Positions 25,927-34,158 are shown, numbered from the stretch's first letter. The stretch: 64,000 nt of DNA from SpSt-333 sp964371615 (GCA_964371615.1 CAYJMS010000004.1:62001-126000); one strand, 5' to 3'. The notes: generated from the sequence alone by a model not told the origin. Numbers and translations: made by a program.

Positions 25927-26076
25927 ATGACAACGCTCATCGAAACGCTCGCAGTTGCATGCTTACTCGGAATAGCAACACTGACTTATGATGGAACGAC
26001 TTTAAGCACCGTTGACAGCGAACTCTGTGCTGAACCGGGGGGCAATGCAAATCTCCCTCCGCCACCGCAAAATTAA
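25927..26076 (+). CDS. 49-residue exported or membrane peptide
   Basis: ATG 25927 preceded by AAAAAGGGGAAAA (good ribosome site) opens 49 codons ending TAA at 26074-26076. The product begins MTTLIETLAVACLLGIATL, a short hydrophobic helix like a signal anchor, and continues TYDGTTLSTVDSELC to a proline-rich tail NLPPPPQN. A strong terminator follows at 26271. It is read divergently from the CHAT protease and has the shared promoter-like element. No family is recognised; it could be a CHAT substrate, activator or secreted signal. Confidence 0.65.
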   Translation: MTTLIETLAVACLLGIATLTYDGTTLSTVDSELCAEPGGNANLPPPPQN

Positions 26077-26270
26077 CAGGATCACAATAATCTGTACTGT
26101 CGCACGATGGAATTACGATTGTCCGCCGCACCAATGGCGATGTGTTAAGGTAATACAATTCCAATAAAAGGGAAACAGAATTTTTAGCCGAAAAACCGGC
26201 GAAAATAAGTGCTTTCCAGCGATATACGAAATGTGAAGACCCTCCCCGAAAAGCCGGTCATTGCCCGGCA

Positions 26271-26302
26271 GGGATGCTCTGCATTCCTATGCAGAGCATC
26301 CC
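26271..26302 (+). terminator. Rho-independent terminator of the 49-aa gene
   Basis: GGGATGCTCTGCAT / ATGCAGAGCATCCC, perfect 14-bp arms, loop TCCT, followed by AAACTATTTTTT. Confidence 0.85.
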
Positions 26303-26327
26303 AAACTATTTTTTAAACAGATGAAGT

Positions 26328-26354
26328 GAACCGTTCGCTCCGAGCGAACGGTTC
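26328..26354. repeat. Dispersed palindrome (GAACCGTTCGCT family)
   Basis: GAACCGTTCGCT-CCG-AGCGAACGGTTC, 33 bases downstream of the surE stop on the minus strand. Member of a family with copies at 22437, 35427 and 43056. It may terminate surE. Confidence 0.75.
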
Positions 26355-26387
26355 GCTGAACACGCAAAAGATCTAACGGAACGCTGA

Positions 26388-27161
26388 TTATTTACCGATA
26401 TTCCACTCTCGTAACTTTTCGATCATCGCATAATTCGTCAGATCGAATTGTATGGGAGTGATGGAGACCTTGTTATTGAGGATCGCTCTCTGGTCGATAT
26501 CTTCTTCATTATCCAGTTCGACCAATTCTCCTTTTAACCAAAAATATTGACGATTGCCGGGATCGCGGCGGGATTCGAATTCGTCATTCCAAATAGATTT
26601 GCCCTGCCTGGTAATGACGACACCCTGTATCTGATCTTCCGGTACGGGAGGAACGTTGACATTCAATAATGTACCATTCGGCAGACCGTGCTCCATTATA
26701 TTGAGAGCAAGTTTTTTAGAGAAGCGCGCAGCGTAGGAGTAATCCAGGTTGCTGTCGAACGATGTGAGAGAGACGGCAAATGACGGGATGCCGAGTATGG
26801 TCCCTTCCGTTGCCGCAGAGACGGTCCCTGAGTAAATGATGCTGATGGCGGTGTTGGAGCCGTGATTGATGCCGGAGATGACAAGGTCGGGCTTATTGGG
26901 CATAAGATGACGCGTGGCAAGTTTTACGCAATCCGCCGGAGTGCCATCCACCGCGTAACCGAAGAAGGCGCCCTCCTTCTGCACTTCGCGCACGCGGAGA
27001 GGACGATGGACAGTGATGGCATGGCCGACAGCGCTCTGCTGATTTTCCGGTGCAACGACGGTGACCTCCGCGATGGTTTTCAGTTCTTTGATCAAAGCAA
27101 GTATGCCGTCGGAGAAAATGCCGTCGTCATTTGAAACGAGAATAGAGAGTTTTTTTTCCAT
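26388..27161 (-). CDS. surE: 5'/3'-nucleotidase SurE
   Basis: A 257-residue metal-dependent phosphatase acting on nucleoside monophosphates. The N-terminal VSNDDGIFSDGI carries the metal Asp pair, followed by APENQQSAVGHAIT, GTPADCVKLA and SGINHGSNT (metal Asn), all canonical. The length is normal and the gene is probably monocistronic. Confidence 0.96.
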   Translation of the reverse strand: MEKKLSILVSNDDGIFSDGILALIKELKTIAEVTVVAPENQQSAVGHAITVHRPLRVREVQKEGAFFGYAVDGTPADCVKLATRHLMPNKPDLVISGINHGSNTAISIIYSGTVSAATEGTILGIPSFAVSLTSFDSNLDYSYAARFSKKLALNIMEHGLPNGTLLNVNVPPVPEDQIQGVVITRQGKSIWNDEFESRRDPGNRQYFWLKGELVELDNEEDIDQRAILNNKVSITPIQFDLTNYAMIEKLREWNIGK

Positions 27162-27463
27162 AGGTGTATTAAAAATACGAAATACGCATGAAAGATGGAA
27201 ACGGGGAGATTTTTCTTAGGACGATTGCATGAATGTTTATTCGGTTTACAATACATTGCCGCGTCGGGAGATATCGATTTTGAGGATTTTAGATTTGATG
27301 AGTATTAAGCACAGTCAAATGGAAAATAAACGAATAACTATTTCGTATAACCGCCCGAATTAGGAGGATAACCGAATATTTCACAATAATTGCGTAATTA
27401 CAGAAGTTATTTGCAATGCCGCCTAATCAGAGTTAGCTGGTCATCACTTAAGGAGAATTAATT
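27162..27463. other. Border of the second defence array
   Basis: AT-rich and gene-free. Near 27418-27441 it has GCCGCCTAATC-AGAGTTAGC, which resembles the box pair CCTAAT/GTTA found at the ends of the palindromic sites at 31116 and 4341, so a cassette border is possible. Confidence 0.4.
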
Positions 27464-28738
27464 ATGTCTGAAGAAAAGAACAATGAAAAAATAAATAAAA
27501 ATGAAAAGGAAACAAATATTTCAAAAACTGGAAATAAAGAAAGTAAAGAGAAAAATGAACCAACAATAGTCTTACCGAAAGAGTCATACACTTATCACTT
27601 GGACGAACCTATTTATATAGCCAATTCTGGGTTATCGGGAATGACAATCCCTATATCAAATCCATTGCGTGATCAAATATATGGAGTTGGTTCATTCGGT
27701 ACAACTATTAGATTACCCGGAACAGCTACTCTTGATGAGCTGCCGAATTCTTACCACATATCTTTAGGCAATGAATTAAGTCGATCGACCAATGAGCTTG
27801 AATCACAAATATTAAAATTAAGAAGTGATCGGCAATCATTAATCGATAGGTTAAACGCTGAGGAAAAAACAAGTAAGAATTATAAACAGGTTGTAAAAGA
27901 ATTAAAAAATAATTCGGCTGAATTAGAACGTCGTCTCAGTCTTGGATCTTTGTTATCACAAGTAAATAGTGAAGCAAGCAAAAAACTATTTGACTCAGAC
28001 GAATTTTTGCAATTATTTGAAATACCGAGAAATTGTAAAACATACGTGCTTTCTATTGATATAAGACGTTCAACAGAATTAATGCTAAAAGCAAAAAAAC
28101 CAGAATTATTTGAAAAATTTATAGTTTCTCTTTGCAATAAATTGTCTAAGGTAATTTTAGATAATTATGGTGTTTTCGATAAATTTACCGGAGATGGAGT
28201 TTTAGCATTCTTCCCTGACTTTTTTAGCGGCATCGACGCTGGTCTTTTAGCGATAAAAACTGCATTGGAATGTCATGCTGTATTTGATGCTCATTATAAG
28301 CAAAATAGAAATTGTTTTGTTTCTGTTCTTCAAGATATTGGACTCGGAATTGGAATTGATTTCGGTCAAACATATTTAGTAAAAATGAATGGAAGTTTTA
28401 CCGTTATTGGTGCACCTGTTGTTTATGCTTGTAGAATGTCCGGAGCTAAGGCTGGAGATACATTATTAAATCAAAATGCATTTGAGGACATTTTTGAAAG
28501 GTATAGACAATTTTTCAGTTTTTTTGAGACATCAGTTTTAATAAAAAACGAAGGGGAAACATTAGCTTATAAAGTCAATTCAAATGGCTCAAATTTAAAT
28601 CAATTCCAAAAGCCGGACTGGGATAAAGCTATAAAAGAGAATATTGCAATAATGAAGCAATTGAAAGGCCAGTTAAAAGACCGCTCGGTAGGACATAGAC
28701 CAACGCATAACAAAAAGAATAAACGAACCAATAAATAA
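27464..28738 (+). CDS. Class III nucleotidyl cyclase with N-terminal coiled coil
   Basis: A 424-residue protein. A Lys/Glu/Asn-rich N-terminus (1-35) is followed by a Gly/Pro-containing segment (35-100), a coiled coil (about 108-160) and a cyclase domain (about 190-370). The domain has metal Asp in LSIDIRRST (D199) and FTGDGVLAFF (D244), GIGIDFGQ and VIGAPVVYACRM. The GDG rather than GDE form and overall layout resemble cyclases of cyclic-nucleotide defence systems (Pycsar-like), but no membrane effector is adjacent. The next gene encodes a SEC-C/HEPN-like protein that could be the effector. It has AAGGAG before ATG and a very AT-rich composition compared with surE, suggesting transfer. Confidence 0.8.
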   Translation: MSEEKNNEKINKNEKETNISKTGNKESKEKNEPTIVLPKESYTYHLDEPIYIANSGLSGMTIPISNPLRDQIYGVGSFGTTIRLPGTATLDELPNSYHISLGNELSRSTNELESQILKLRSDRQSLIDRLNAEEKTSKNYKQVVKELKNNSAELERRLSLGSLLSQVNSEASKKLFDSDEFLQLFEIPRNCKTYVLSIDIRRSTELMLKAKKPELFEKFIVSLCNKLSKVILDNYGVFDKFTGDGVLAFFPDFFSGIDAGLLAIKTALECHAVFDAHYKQNRNCFVSVLQDIGLGIGIDFGQTYLVKMNGSFTVIGAPVVYACRMSGAKAGDTLLNQNAFEDIFERYRQFFSFFETSVLIKNEGETLAYKVNSNGSNLNQFQKPDWDKAIKENIAIMKQLKGQLKDRSVGHRPTHNKKNKRTNK

Positions 28739-28812
28739 TCGAGCGTTTTAAACAGAGAACAACTTCAAAATTATTTTCCCAATGCGTTGAGCGGTTTGCC
28801 CTGGTTTACTAC

Positions 28813-29985
28813 ATGTCTTTAGCGATGGAAAAAGTTGGAAGAAATGACCCCTGCCCCTGTGGGAGTGGAAAGAAATTTAAACACTGTCATGGAACTCAAT
28901 CGAGAATAACACTCCCAAATATGAATAGTAAAGTTATAAAAAAACCTGATGGTAGTGTTGGCATATCTTTTGACCTTCCATTTGATGAATTTGGTCCACC
29001 ATTTGGATACAAAGAACTCGTTACCGTCCCTCGATACGATGAGAAATATTTTAAAGAGAGTGACCAACCAACCCCAGTAGGAAGTCCAGGAGAATATGAG
29101 GTAAAATTTATATTTGCTCGACCTGAATTAAGCCTTACAAATATTAAAGAGGTTGATTTAGATATCGTAAATGGAGATTCTTCGTGCATTATCACAACGC
29201 CTATACCTCGTAAAAAAAGTGATCCTACTGGCATTAGTATTGATATTGACTATACTGTTTCAAAAACCCAAACTAAGTCTTGCTCATTTATGTTACGCCC
29301 TAACAAACATGGGAGGTTGAGTGAGGCTACAACCACAATATTTGGAAATGGATACCGAGAGGCAAGATATAATGCTTATCATGCACTCCTTCCTTTTTTA
29401 AGTAAGTTATCTTTTGAGCACAATATCCCACTTGAAATTAAATCAACTACTACTATTGAAAAGTCTACTCAAGGTCAAAATCATGAATTCAGGATCCAAT
29501 TTCCGCCCAAGAGATTCTCGTTATTGGGACAGGGTTTATATTCTCAAGAGATACTCGCACTATTGAGCTTTTATCGGGAGGGCATGAATTCAACAAGTAT
29601 TAGTTACAGCTTCCTTTGCTTCTATCGCATTCTGGAAGCAATTTATAATAAAAGAGATAAGATAGGGTTTCAAAAGGATGTGCGATTTGAATTCGAAAGG
29701 GAGAACCGCATTACCAATGAAGATTTACTTGGATTAGTCAAACATATGGGAAATTATAAAGAATTTATCGGGAAAAAATTTGGAAATATTTATGAAAAAT
29801 ATTTAACACCACAACGAATTAAAATAGCACATGGTTTGCTTGGTGAAGATAATCCTATTGAGGATACACCAGACGATATCAATCTACGTCATCGCTCAAG
29901 CTATTTAACACCGATTGCGCAAATAATTGCACGCCTTGAAATACAGAATGAATTAACAAAGAGAACGATACCAAGAAAACACTAA
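28813..29985 (+). CDS. SEC-C zinc motif protein with possible HEPN-type C-terminus
   Basis: A 390-residue protein. The N-terminus carries a complete SEC-C zinc motif (CPCGSGKKFKHCH; Cys14, Cys16, Cys25, His26), usually a protein-docking module. The middle (about 40-240) is unrecognised beta-rich sequence. The C-terminal helical part contains QRIKIAHGLLGED (R335-x4-H340), the pattern of the HEPN ribonuclease active site, after a helix FLCFYRILEAIY. SEC-C plus HEPN-like toxins are common in defence islands. It follows the cyclase by 74 bp and has the same AT-rich composition. The HEPN reading is an inference from a short motif. ATG 28825 is an alternative start. Confidence 0.65.
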   Translation: MSLAMEKVGRNDPCPCGSGKKFKHCHGTQSRITLPNMNSKVIKKPDGSVGISFDLPFDEFGPPFGYKELVTVPRYDEKYFKESDQPTPVGSPGEYEVKFIFARPELSLTNIKEVDLDIVNGDSSCIITTPIPRKKSDPTGISIDIDYTVSKTQTKSCSFMLRPNKHGRLSEATTTIFGNGYREARYNAYHALLPFLSKLSFEHNIPLEIKSTTTIEKSTQGQNHEFRIQFPPKRFSLLGQGLYSQEILALLSFYREGMNSTSISYSFLCFYRILEAIYNKRDKIGFQKDVRFEFERENRITNEDLLGLVKHMGNYKEFIGKKFGNIYEKYLTPQRIKIAHGLLGEDNPIEDTPDDINLRHRSSYLTPIAQIIARLEIQNELTKRTIPRKH

Positions 29986-30249
29986 TTCAATCTTTTTATA
30001 GATATTTTATTCGGCGGCACTGCAAATAACAGCACAAACACCGGCGCTCACGCCATCTACAATTGATTATAGTGCTCGCTCCATTGCTTTTGCCGTAGGT
30101 TGGTTTGCGCTTCCAGCCGCACGCAACGAATCTTTTATAGCGGCTTCCAGCGCAACTATTTTGAGCGGCAAAAACAACGGCGGTGTTTGTGCACACATTA
30201 GTTGCCATTTGCCGCATACAGCATTGTTGAGGAAGGAATTAATCCAATC
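29986..30249. other. Intergenic region holding an attC-like palindrome
   Basis: No gene. Occupied mostly by the palindromic site at 30081-30180 and its flanks; ends in CACATTAGTTGCC and GAGGAAGG just before the AbiC-like gene. Confidence 0.5.
30081..30180 (+). other. attC-like imperfect palindrome, copy 1 of the second array
   Basis: Outer arms CCATTGCTTTTGCCG (30081) and CGGCAAAAACAACGG (30166) pair at 13 of 15 positions. Inner arms TTGCGC/GCGCAA and CCGC/GCGG enclose CTTCCAG on both sides, giving bulged stems as in attC hairpins. The same outer arm sequence recurs at 31116-31212, so the AbiC-like gene lies between two related sites. Confidence 0.5.
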
Positions 30250-31071
30250 TTGTCTGATAAACCAAAGTCTAGCTTTCTAGTCACAACAGCCACGATATTA
30301 GGGATAGTGGTGATTGTCACCTGGTTCTTGATAGGTTGGGTACTTCCCAACGACTTGATATCTGATAGATTCGGTGCGATTGATGCGCTCTTTGCTGGCT
30401 TGGCATTCGTCGGAGTAATCCTGGCAATACTTCTTCAGAGCGAGGAACTCGGTTTGCAGAGGAGAGAACTAGAGCTTACCCGGGCCGAACTTGAAGGACA
30501 AAAGGAACAACTGAAGCAGCAAAATAGAACTCTGACCAAACAGAGTCTGGAAAACACCTTTTTCCAGCTACTGAAGCTTCACATCGACATCGTTACCGCG
30601 ATCGATCTAACAGACATACACACTAAAGCGGTAAAGGCACGAGGTCGAGACTGCTTTAACGAGTTTCATCGAATGTTGGGCAAGACATTCGCACAAGCCC
30701 CGCGGCATGATTTTTACGATGAGCACAAACGGATTGATCAAGTCTACAAAAACTTCTTCTCCCAGAATCAGGCAGACCTTGGGCACTACTTTCGCAATCT
30801 CTACCATGTCTTCAAATTTGTATCTGAGCTTCCCGTTGAAGACAGACAATTTTATGCGGATCTTGTCGTAGCTCAACTATCCAGCCACGAACTTGCATTG
30901 CTCTTCTACAATTGTCTTAGTGAATACGGCGAGAGACGCTTCAAACCTCTTGTGGAGCAATTTGGAATTTTAGAAAACCTGTCGACCAGATTACTCTTTG
31001 ACCAATCGCATATCTCCTTGTATGATCCATTGGCATATGGGGACTCCCAGAAGCGGCAAAACAGCAACTAA
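30250..31071 (+). CDS. Putative phage abortive-infection membrane protein (AbiC-like)
   Basis: About 273 residues from TTG 30250, which has GAGGAAGG upstream; an upstream TTG at 30202 is also in frame. Two membrane helices come first (ILGIVVIVTWFLIGWVLP and FAGLAFVGVILAILL), then a coiled coil (LGLQRRELELTRAELEGQKEQ is its heptad core), then a cytoplasmic helical domain with ENTFFQLLKLHI and HYFRNLYHVFKFV. This is the layout of the 'putative phage abortive infection protein' (putAbiC) family. It probably acts at the inner membrane. It is flanked by two homologous palindromic sites, so a single-gene cassette is likely. Confidence 0.75.
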   Translation: MSDKPKSSFLVTTATILGIVVIVTWFLIGWVLPNDLISDRFGAIDALFAGLAFVGVILAILLQSEELGLQRRELELTRAELEGQKEQLKQQNRTLTKQSLENTFFQLLKLHIDIVTAIDLTDIHTKAVKARGRDCFNEFHRMLGKTFAQAPRHDFYDEHKRIDQVYKNFFSQNQADLGHYFRNLYHVFKFVSELPVEDRQFYADLVVAQLSSHELALLFYNCLSEYGERRFKPLVEQFGILENLSTRLLFDQSHISLYDPLAYGDSQKRQNSN

Positions 31072-31115
31072 AAATCCCAACACAAGCGCTCAACAAGATG
31101 AGGTCTGAAATCACT

Positions 31116-31212
31116 CCATTGTTTTTGCCCACTTTGGTCGGCGCATACGGACACCGGAAATTTGATTCGTGAGCGCCCTCCGGCGCGTTGTTTCGAGCGG
31201 CAAAAACAATGG
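31116..31212 (+). other. attC-like imperfect palindrome, copy 2 of the second array
   Basis: CCATTGTTTTTGCC (31116-31129) and GGCAAAAACAATGG (31199-31212) are perfect 14-bp arms enclosing about 70 nt with further stems (GCGCC-CTC-CGGCGC region). Outside lie AACACAAGCGCTCAAC on the left and TTGCCTAATGCGTTAC on the right, resembling integron repeat ends. A truncated gene begins 46 bp later. Confidence 0.5.
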
Positions 31213-31258
31213 CGGTATTGCCTAATGCGTTACAATTTATTATGAGTCAATAATTCAT

Positions 31259-31348
31259 ATGCTCACCCCCGAAATAAAAAAATACATCGACCACAGCGTC
31301 CTCTGCTGGCTCGAAAAACATTTCAAGGAAAATCTAACCATTTTATGA
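31259..31348 (+). pseudogene. 5' stub of a pyridoxamine 5'-phosphate oxidase-family gene
   Basis: ATG 31259 opens MLTPEIKKYIDHSVLCWLEK, the usual beginning of small PPOX-fold flavoproteins (SVLCWLAT), and stops after 29 codons where repeated TTTTATGATT sequence begins. The rest of the gene is missing. Confidence 0.5.
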
Positions 31349-31746
31349 TTTTGTGCTTGCCCGCCTTCTTTTTGGCGGGATTTATTGATTTTATGATTGA
31401 AAAACTCAGAGTTAATTAAAAAGATAAAATTATATGAAGACCACTAAGGCACTAAGGACACTAAAAACATTGTATGGCCGGATTTCATCCGGCGGTAAAA
31501 ATATCACTGCGGAGAACACGGTAAAGATAAAATACTTCCATTTTATGATTTGGAGATTTTTTGATTTTATGATTGAAAAACTCATCAACGGTTTTAAAGG
31601 TCAAAAAGTGTTGCTGAAAATACTGTAAGTTGTTCTTTGATATAGCGTTATTGGTATAATACTCCGGAAATGTTCGATTGAATCTGTTATTTGGATGATT
31701 ATGCAATAGTAGCTGTTTCTGCTCTAAATTATAACAATTATTCATA
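31349..31746. other. Non-coding stretch of repeated phrases
   Basis: No gene. It contains CTTGCCCGCCTTC...GGCGGGA hairpin (31356-31380), several copies of TTTTATGATT (31341, 31393, 31545, 31568) and CACTAAGGCACTAAGGACAC at 31442, a phrase that recurs near 32913 and 33020. Confidence 0.55.
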
Positions 31747-31832
31747 TTATAAGGTTATTACCTTATAATTATGTTGCATTAATAAGGTTATACCATTATA
31801 TTTGTAATTATAAAACAAGGATATAACCTTAT
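31747..31832 (+). promoter_or_regulatory. Operator palindromes before the mobile mystery pair
   Basis: TTATAAGGT-TATT-ACCTTATAA (31747-31768) is a perfect 9-bp inverted repeat. A second, degenerate TAAGGTTATACC copy lies at 31783-31794, and an inverted half site ATATAACCTTAT at 31821-31832 overlaps the start codon. Such spacing suggests cooperative autoregulation by the HTH protein encoded next, with one site able to block translation initiation or transcription. Confidence 0.7.
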
Positions 31833-32295
31833 GAAAAGTCCCAACCATAGACTTATCATTGAGCAGTTAGACAAAAATCTCAATAAACTGCAAATCCTGA
31901 AAGCAGCAGAAGTACCATCAAGGGGATGGATTCATGCCATCAGAACATCTTTGAATATGTCACTTGCGCAGCTTGGCAGACGAATGAAAAAGACCCCGGT
32001 GGCGATACGGGAAATCGAGGAGCGGGAGCGGAGCAGAACGATCACTCTCAAAAAACTGGCAGAAGTCGGAGAAGCGCTTGATCTTCAACTCGTGTATGGA
32101 TTTATTCCGAAGGATGCATCCCTCCAGGCAATGATCGAGAAACGCGCCGAAAAGATCGCCCGGGAGATAGTAATGAGAACCTCGCACACCATGGCGCTGG
32201 AAGACCAGGAAAACAGAGAGGAACGGCTGCAGCAGGCGGTTAAAGAACGTGCGTACCGCCTTCTGCAGGAATTGCCGAAACACTTATGGGATTAA
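31831..32295 (+). CDS. Mobile mystery protein A (XRE-family HTH)
   Basis: A 154-residue protein with a Cro/C1 HTH (about residues 30-85: LNMSLAQLGRRMKKTPVAIREIEERE) and a long charged C-terminal helix (TMALEDQENREERL). It is always found in front of the Fic gene 'mobile mystery protein B', as here, overlapping it by 10 bases. It likely acts as the antitoxin-like repressor of the pair, binding the palindromes just upstream. ATG 31831 lies within the third half site. Confidence 0.9.
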   Translation: MKSPNHRLIIEQLDKNLNKLQILKAAEVPSRGWIHAIRTSLNMSLAQLGRRMKKTPVAIREIEERERSRTITLKKLAEVGEALDLQLVYGFIPKDASLQAMIEKRAEKIAREIVMRTSHTMALEDQENREERLQQAVKERAYRLLQELPKHLWD

Positions 32296-32882
32296 ATCTC
32301 GAATACAGCGACGGACAGACTCCTCTCAGCGAAGATGAGAAGGACGGATTGCTCATCCCTACTATTACAACGCGCGGCGATCTGGACGAATTCGAGCAAT
32401 TCGGCGTGGAGAATGCCATCGAATGGACTCGCCGGCGAACAATTTCTCTACCGGACATACTGACGGAGGAATTTGTATTGGAACTCCACCGGCACATGTT
32501 TAAGAACATTTGGCAATGGGCAGGCACATTCCGGACAACGAATAAAAATCTCGGTGTCGATAAAAATGAAATCCGTACCGAAATTCGAAAATTGCTGGAT
32601 GATTGCCGGTATTGGATCGATCAACAGACATTCGATAAAGATGAGATCGCGGTCCGGTTCAGTCACCGCATCGTCTCCATCCATCCGTTTGTTAACGGGA
32701 ACGGAAGACACTCACGGCTTATTGCGGACATTCTTGTCAGTCACGGCCTTGGCCGTCCGCATTTTACATGGGGAAGTATATCCCTTACCGCAAAAGATTC
32801 TGCACGCGCAGCATATTTGCATGCTCTCCGGCAGGCCGATGCACTGAACTATCATGACTTGATTCAATTCGCGAGAGAATAA
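32286..32882 (+). CDS. Mobile mystery protein B (Fic domain)
   Basis: A 198-residue Fic-fold protein with the complete active motif HPFVNGNGR (133-141), so AMP- or other nucleotide transfer to a target is expected. An inhibitory helix is not evident in the protein itself, consistent with control by partner A. The pair behaves as an accessory toxin-antitoxin-like module in many phyla. It overlaps A by 10 bp. Confidence 0.92.
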   Translation: MGLNLEYSDGQTPLSEDEKDGLLIPTITTRGDLDEFEQFGVENAIEWTRRRTISLPDILTEEFVLELHRHMFKNIWQWAGTFRTTNKNLGVDKNEIRTEIRKLLDDCRYWIDQQTFDKDEIAVRFSHRIVSIHPFVNGNGRHSRLIADILVSHGLGRPHFTWGSISLTAKDSARAAYLHALRQADALNYHDLIQFARE

Positions 32883-33170
32883 TGCAGGATAAATACTATG
32901 TCTAGAAGAAATACCACTAAGGTACTAAGGACACAAAATAAATGGAAAATATTCTAGTCATTTGGTGATTTTATGATTGGAGCATTCAGCGTGGATTTAA
33001 GATTAAAAATAAAAAATACCACTAAGACACTAAGGACACTAAGAAAATTTGGATGGCCGGATTTCATCCGGTGGTTATAATAAATTCACCACAGAGACCG
33101 CGGAGGACATGGAGAATTGTGTAGGACCAATTTTCACCTCCTCCAATATCTGCGGTATCATTTAAAAACA
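32883..33170. other. Non-coding repeats downstream of the Fic gene
   Basis: ACCACTAAGGTACTAAGGACAC (shortened: CACTAAGG...GGACAC) at about 32913 and again near 33018, plus GATTTTATGATTGGAGC, repeat phrases from 31442-31590. Nothing coding. Confidence 0.5.
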
Positions 33171-33171
33171 C

Positions 33172-33197
33172 AAATGCCCAATTTTCATTGGGCATTT
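33172..33197. terminator. Hairpin beside the broken tRNA copy
   Basis: AAATGCCCAAT-TTTC-ATTGGGCATTT, perfect 11-bp arms. The identical hairpin at 33502-33527 lies beside the intact tRNA, showing that the tRNA-plus-hairpin unit was duplicated. Confidence 0.8.
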
Positions 33198-33210
33198 TTG
33201 ATTTTTTTTG

Positions 33211-33462
33211 TAGCGGAGACCCACCTGCGGCGGGCAGGCAGGATCCCGACAAATAACGTCGGGATTTCGGAACGCAAACAACGCGTTCCTCAACTTTGCG
33301 CCGAAGGCGCATCAGCCTCCGGCTGAGAACCTAGATCCCGACTTCCGCCAAACAGCGCGGCGGACAGGTCGTCGGGATATGAGCCCGACGAGCTACTCCG
33401 CCTGTGGCGGACTCCCCGCCTGCTTAAAAAAATTTTTCTATCTGGCGGGCAGGCACCCCGCG
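33211..33462 (-). pseudogene. tRNA-fMet copy broken up by GC-rich palindromes
   Basis: Pieces of the intact neighbour appear in order on the minus strand: CGCGGGGTG (5' acceptor, ending at 33462), GTAGCTCGTCGGGCTCATA and CCCGA (D arm/anticodon), and TCTCCGCTA (3' acceptor at 33211). They are separated by inserts such as CCTGCCCGCC...GGCGG, TCCGCCACAGGCGGA, AGCCGGAGGCTGA and GCGCCTTCGGCGC. The whole is 252 bp instead of 73. It cannot fold as a tRNA without removal of the inserts. Confidence 0.75.
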
Positions 33463-33501
33463 ATGTTTTTCAACAACAAATTTGTCATCATTTAAAAACA
33501 G

Positions 33502-33527
33502 AAATGCCCAATTTTCATTGGGCATTT
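33502..33527 (-). terminator. Terminator-like hairpin after tRNA-fMet
   Basis: AAATGCCCAAT-TTTC-ATTGGGCATTT 15 bases past the tRNA 3' end on the minus strand; the second copy is at 33172. Confidence 0.75.
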
Positions 33528-33541
33528 CTGATGGTTTTTAG

Positions 33542-33614
<73 letters not shown>

Positions 33615-34158
33615 ATCAATAGTGTATTAATATACGTATTCTATTCTTCGCAGTCAAGGATTGATTCAGTCATCGCGAAGAGATCCTGCCAATACTTCGC
33701 TTTGCGGCCTGCCCCTTCGGGGCGGATTAATTGTGGAATTTTCAAACTGAGGAATTGTGGAATTGTAAAAACTATAATATGTTCGCACGGTGATCCGCCA
33801 TTAAGATCGGCGGACATGGGACACCGTGCCTACATAAGAATTGCAGAATTAATAAATGTGAAATTGTCGAATTGAAAAACAATAACTACTCAAATCCGCG
33901 AACCGGAAGTTCGCGATACATTTTGGTGTCTTGGTGATTTGGTGGTTAATAATGATAAAACGGTTATTTAATTGCAATATTACAAGATTGCAAGATTTCA
34001 AGATTTATTTATAAGGATGAAGGATGATTTATGAATTATGAATGGACGCTGACAATTAACTAATTCCTAATCCCTAATTCCCAATCCCTAATTCCTAATT
34101 CCTTTTTCTTTTTTATCCCTTTGCGGCCTGCCCCCTCGGGGCTTTGCGTGAGACTTTA
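33615..34158. other. Gene-free stretch of simple repeated phrases
   Basis: Contains repeated GAATTGTGGAATTG-type words, a hairpin CACGGTG...CACCGTG around 33788-33829, tandem TAATTCCTAATCCC-like words (34060-34110) and CGGCCTGCCCC-TTC-GGGG palindromes (about 33708 and 34124). No coding frame is convincing. Confidence 0.6.

Larger units (their letters stand above)
26077..26387. other. Gene-free stretch with two hairpins before surE
   Basis: Only the terminator at 26271-26302 and the palindrome at 26328-26354 are recognisable. A short GC hairpin-like GCCGGTCATTGCCCGGC precedes them. Confidence 0.5.
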
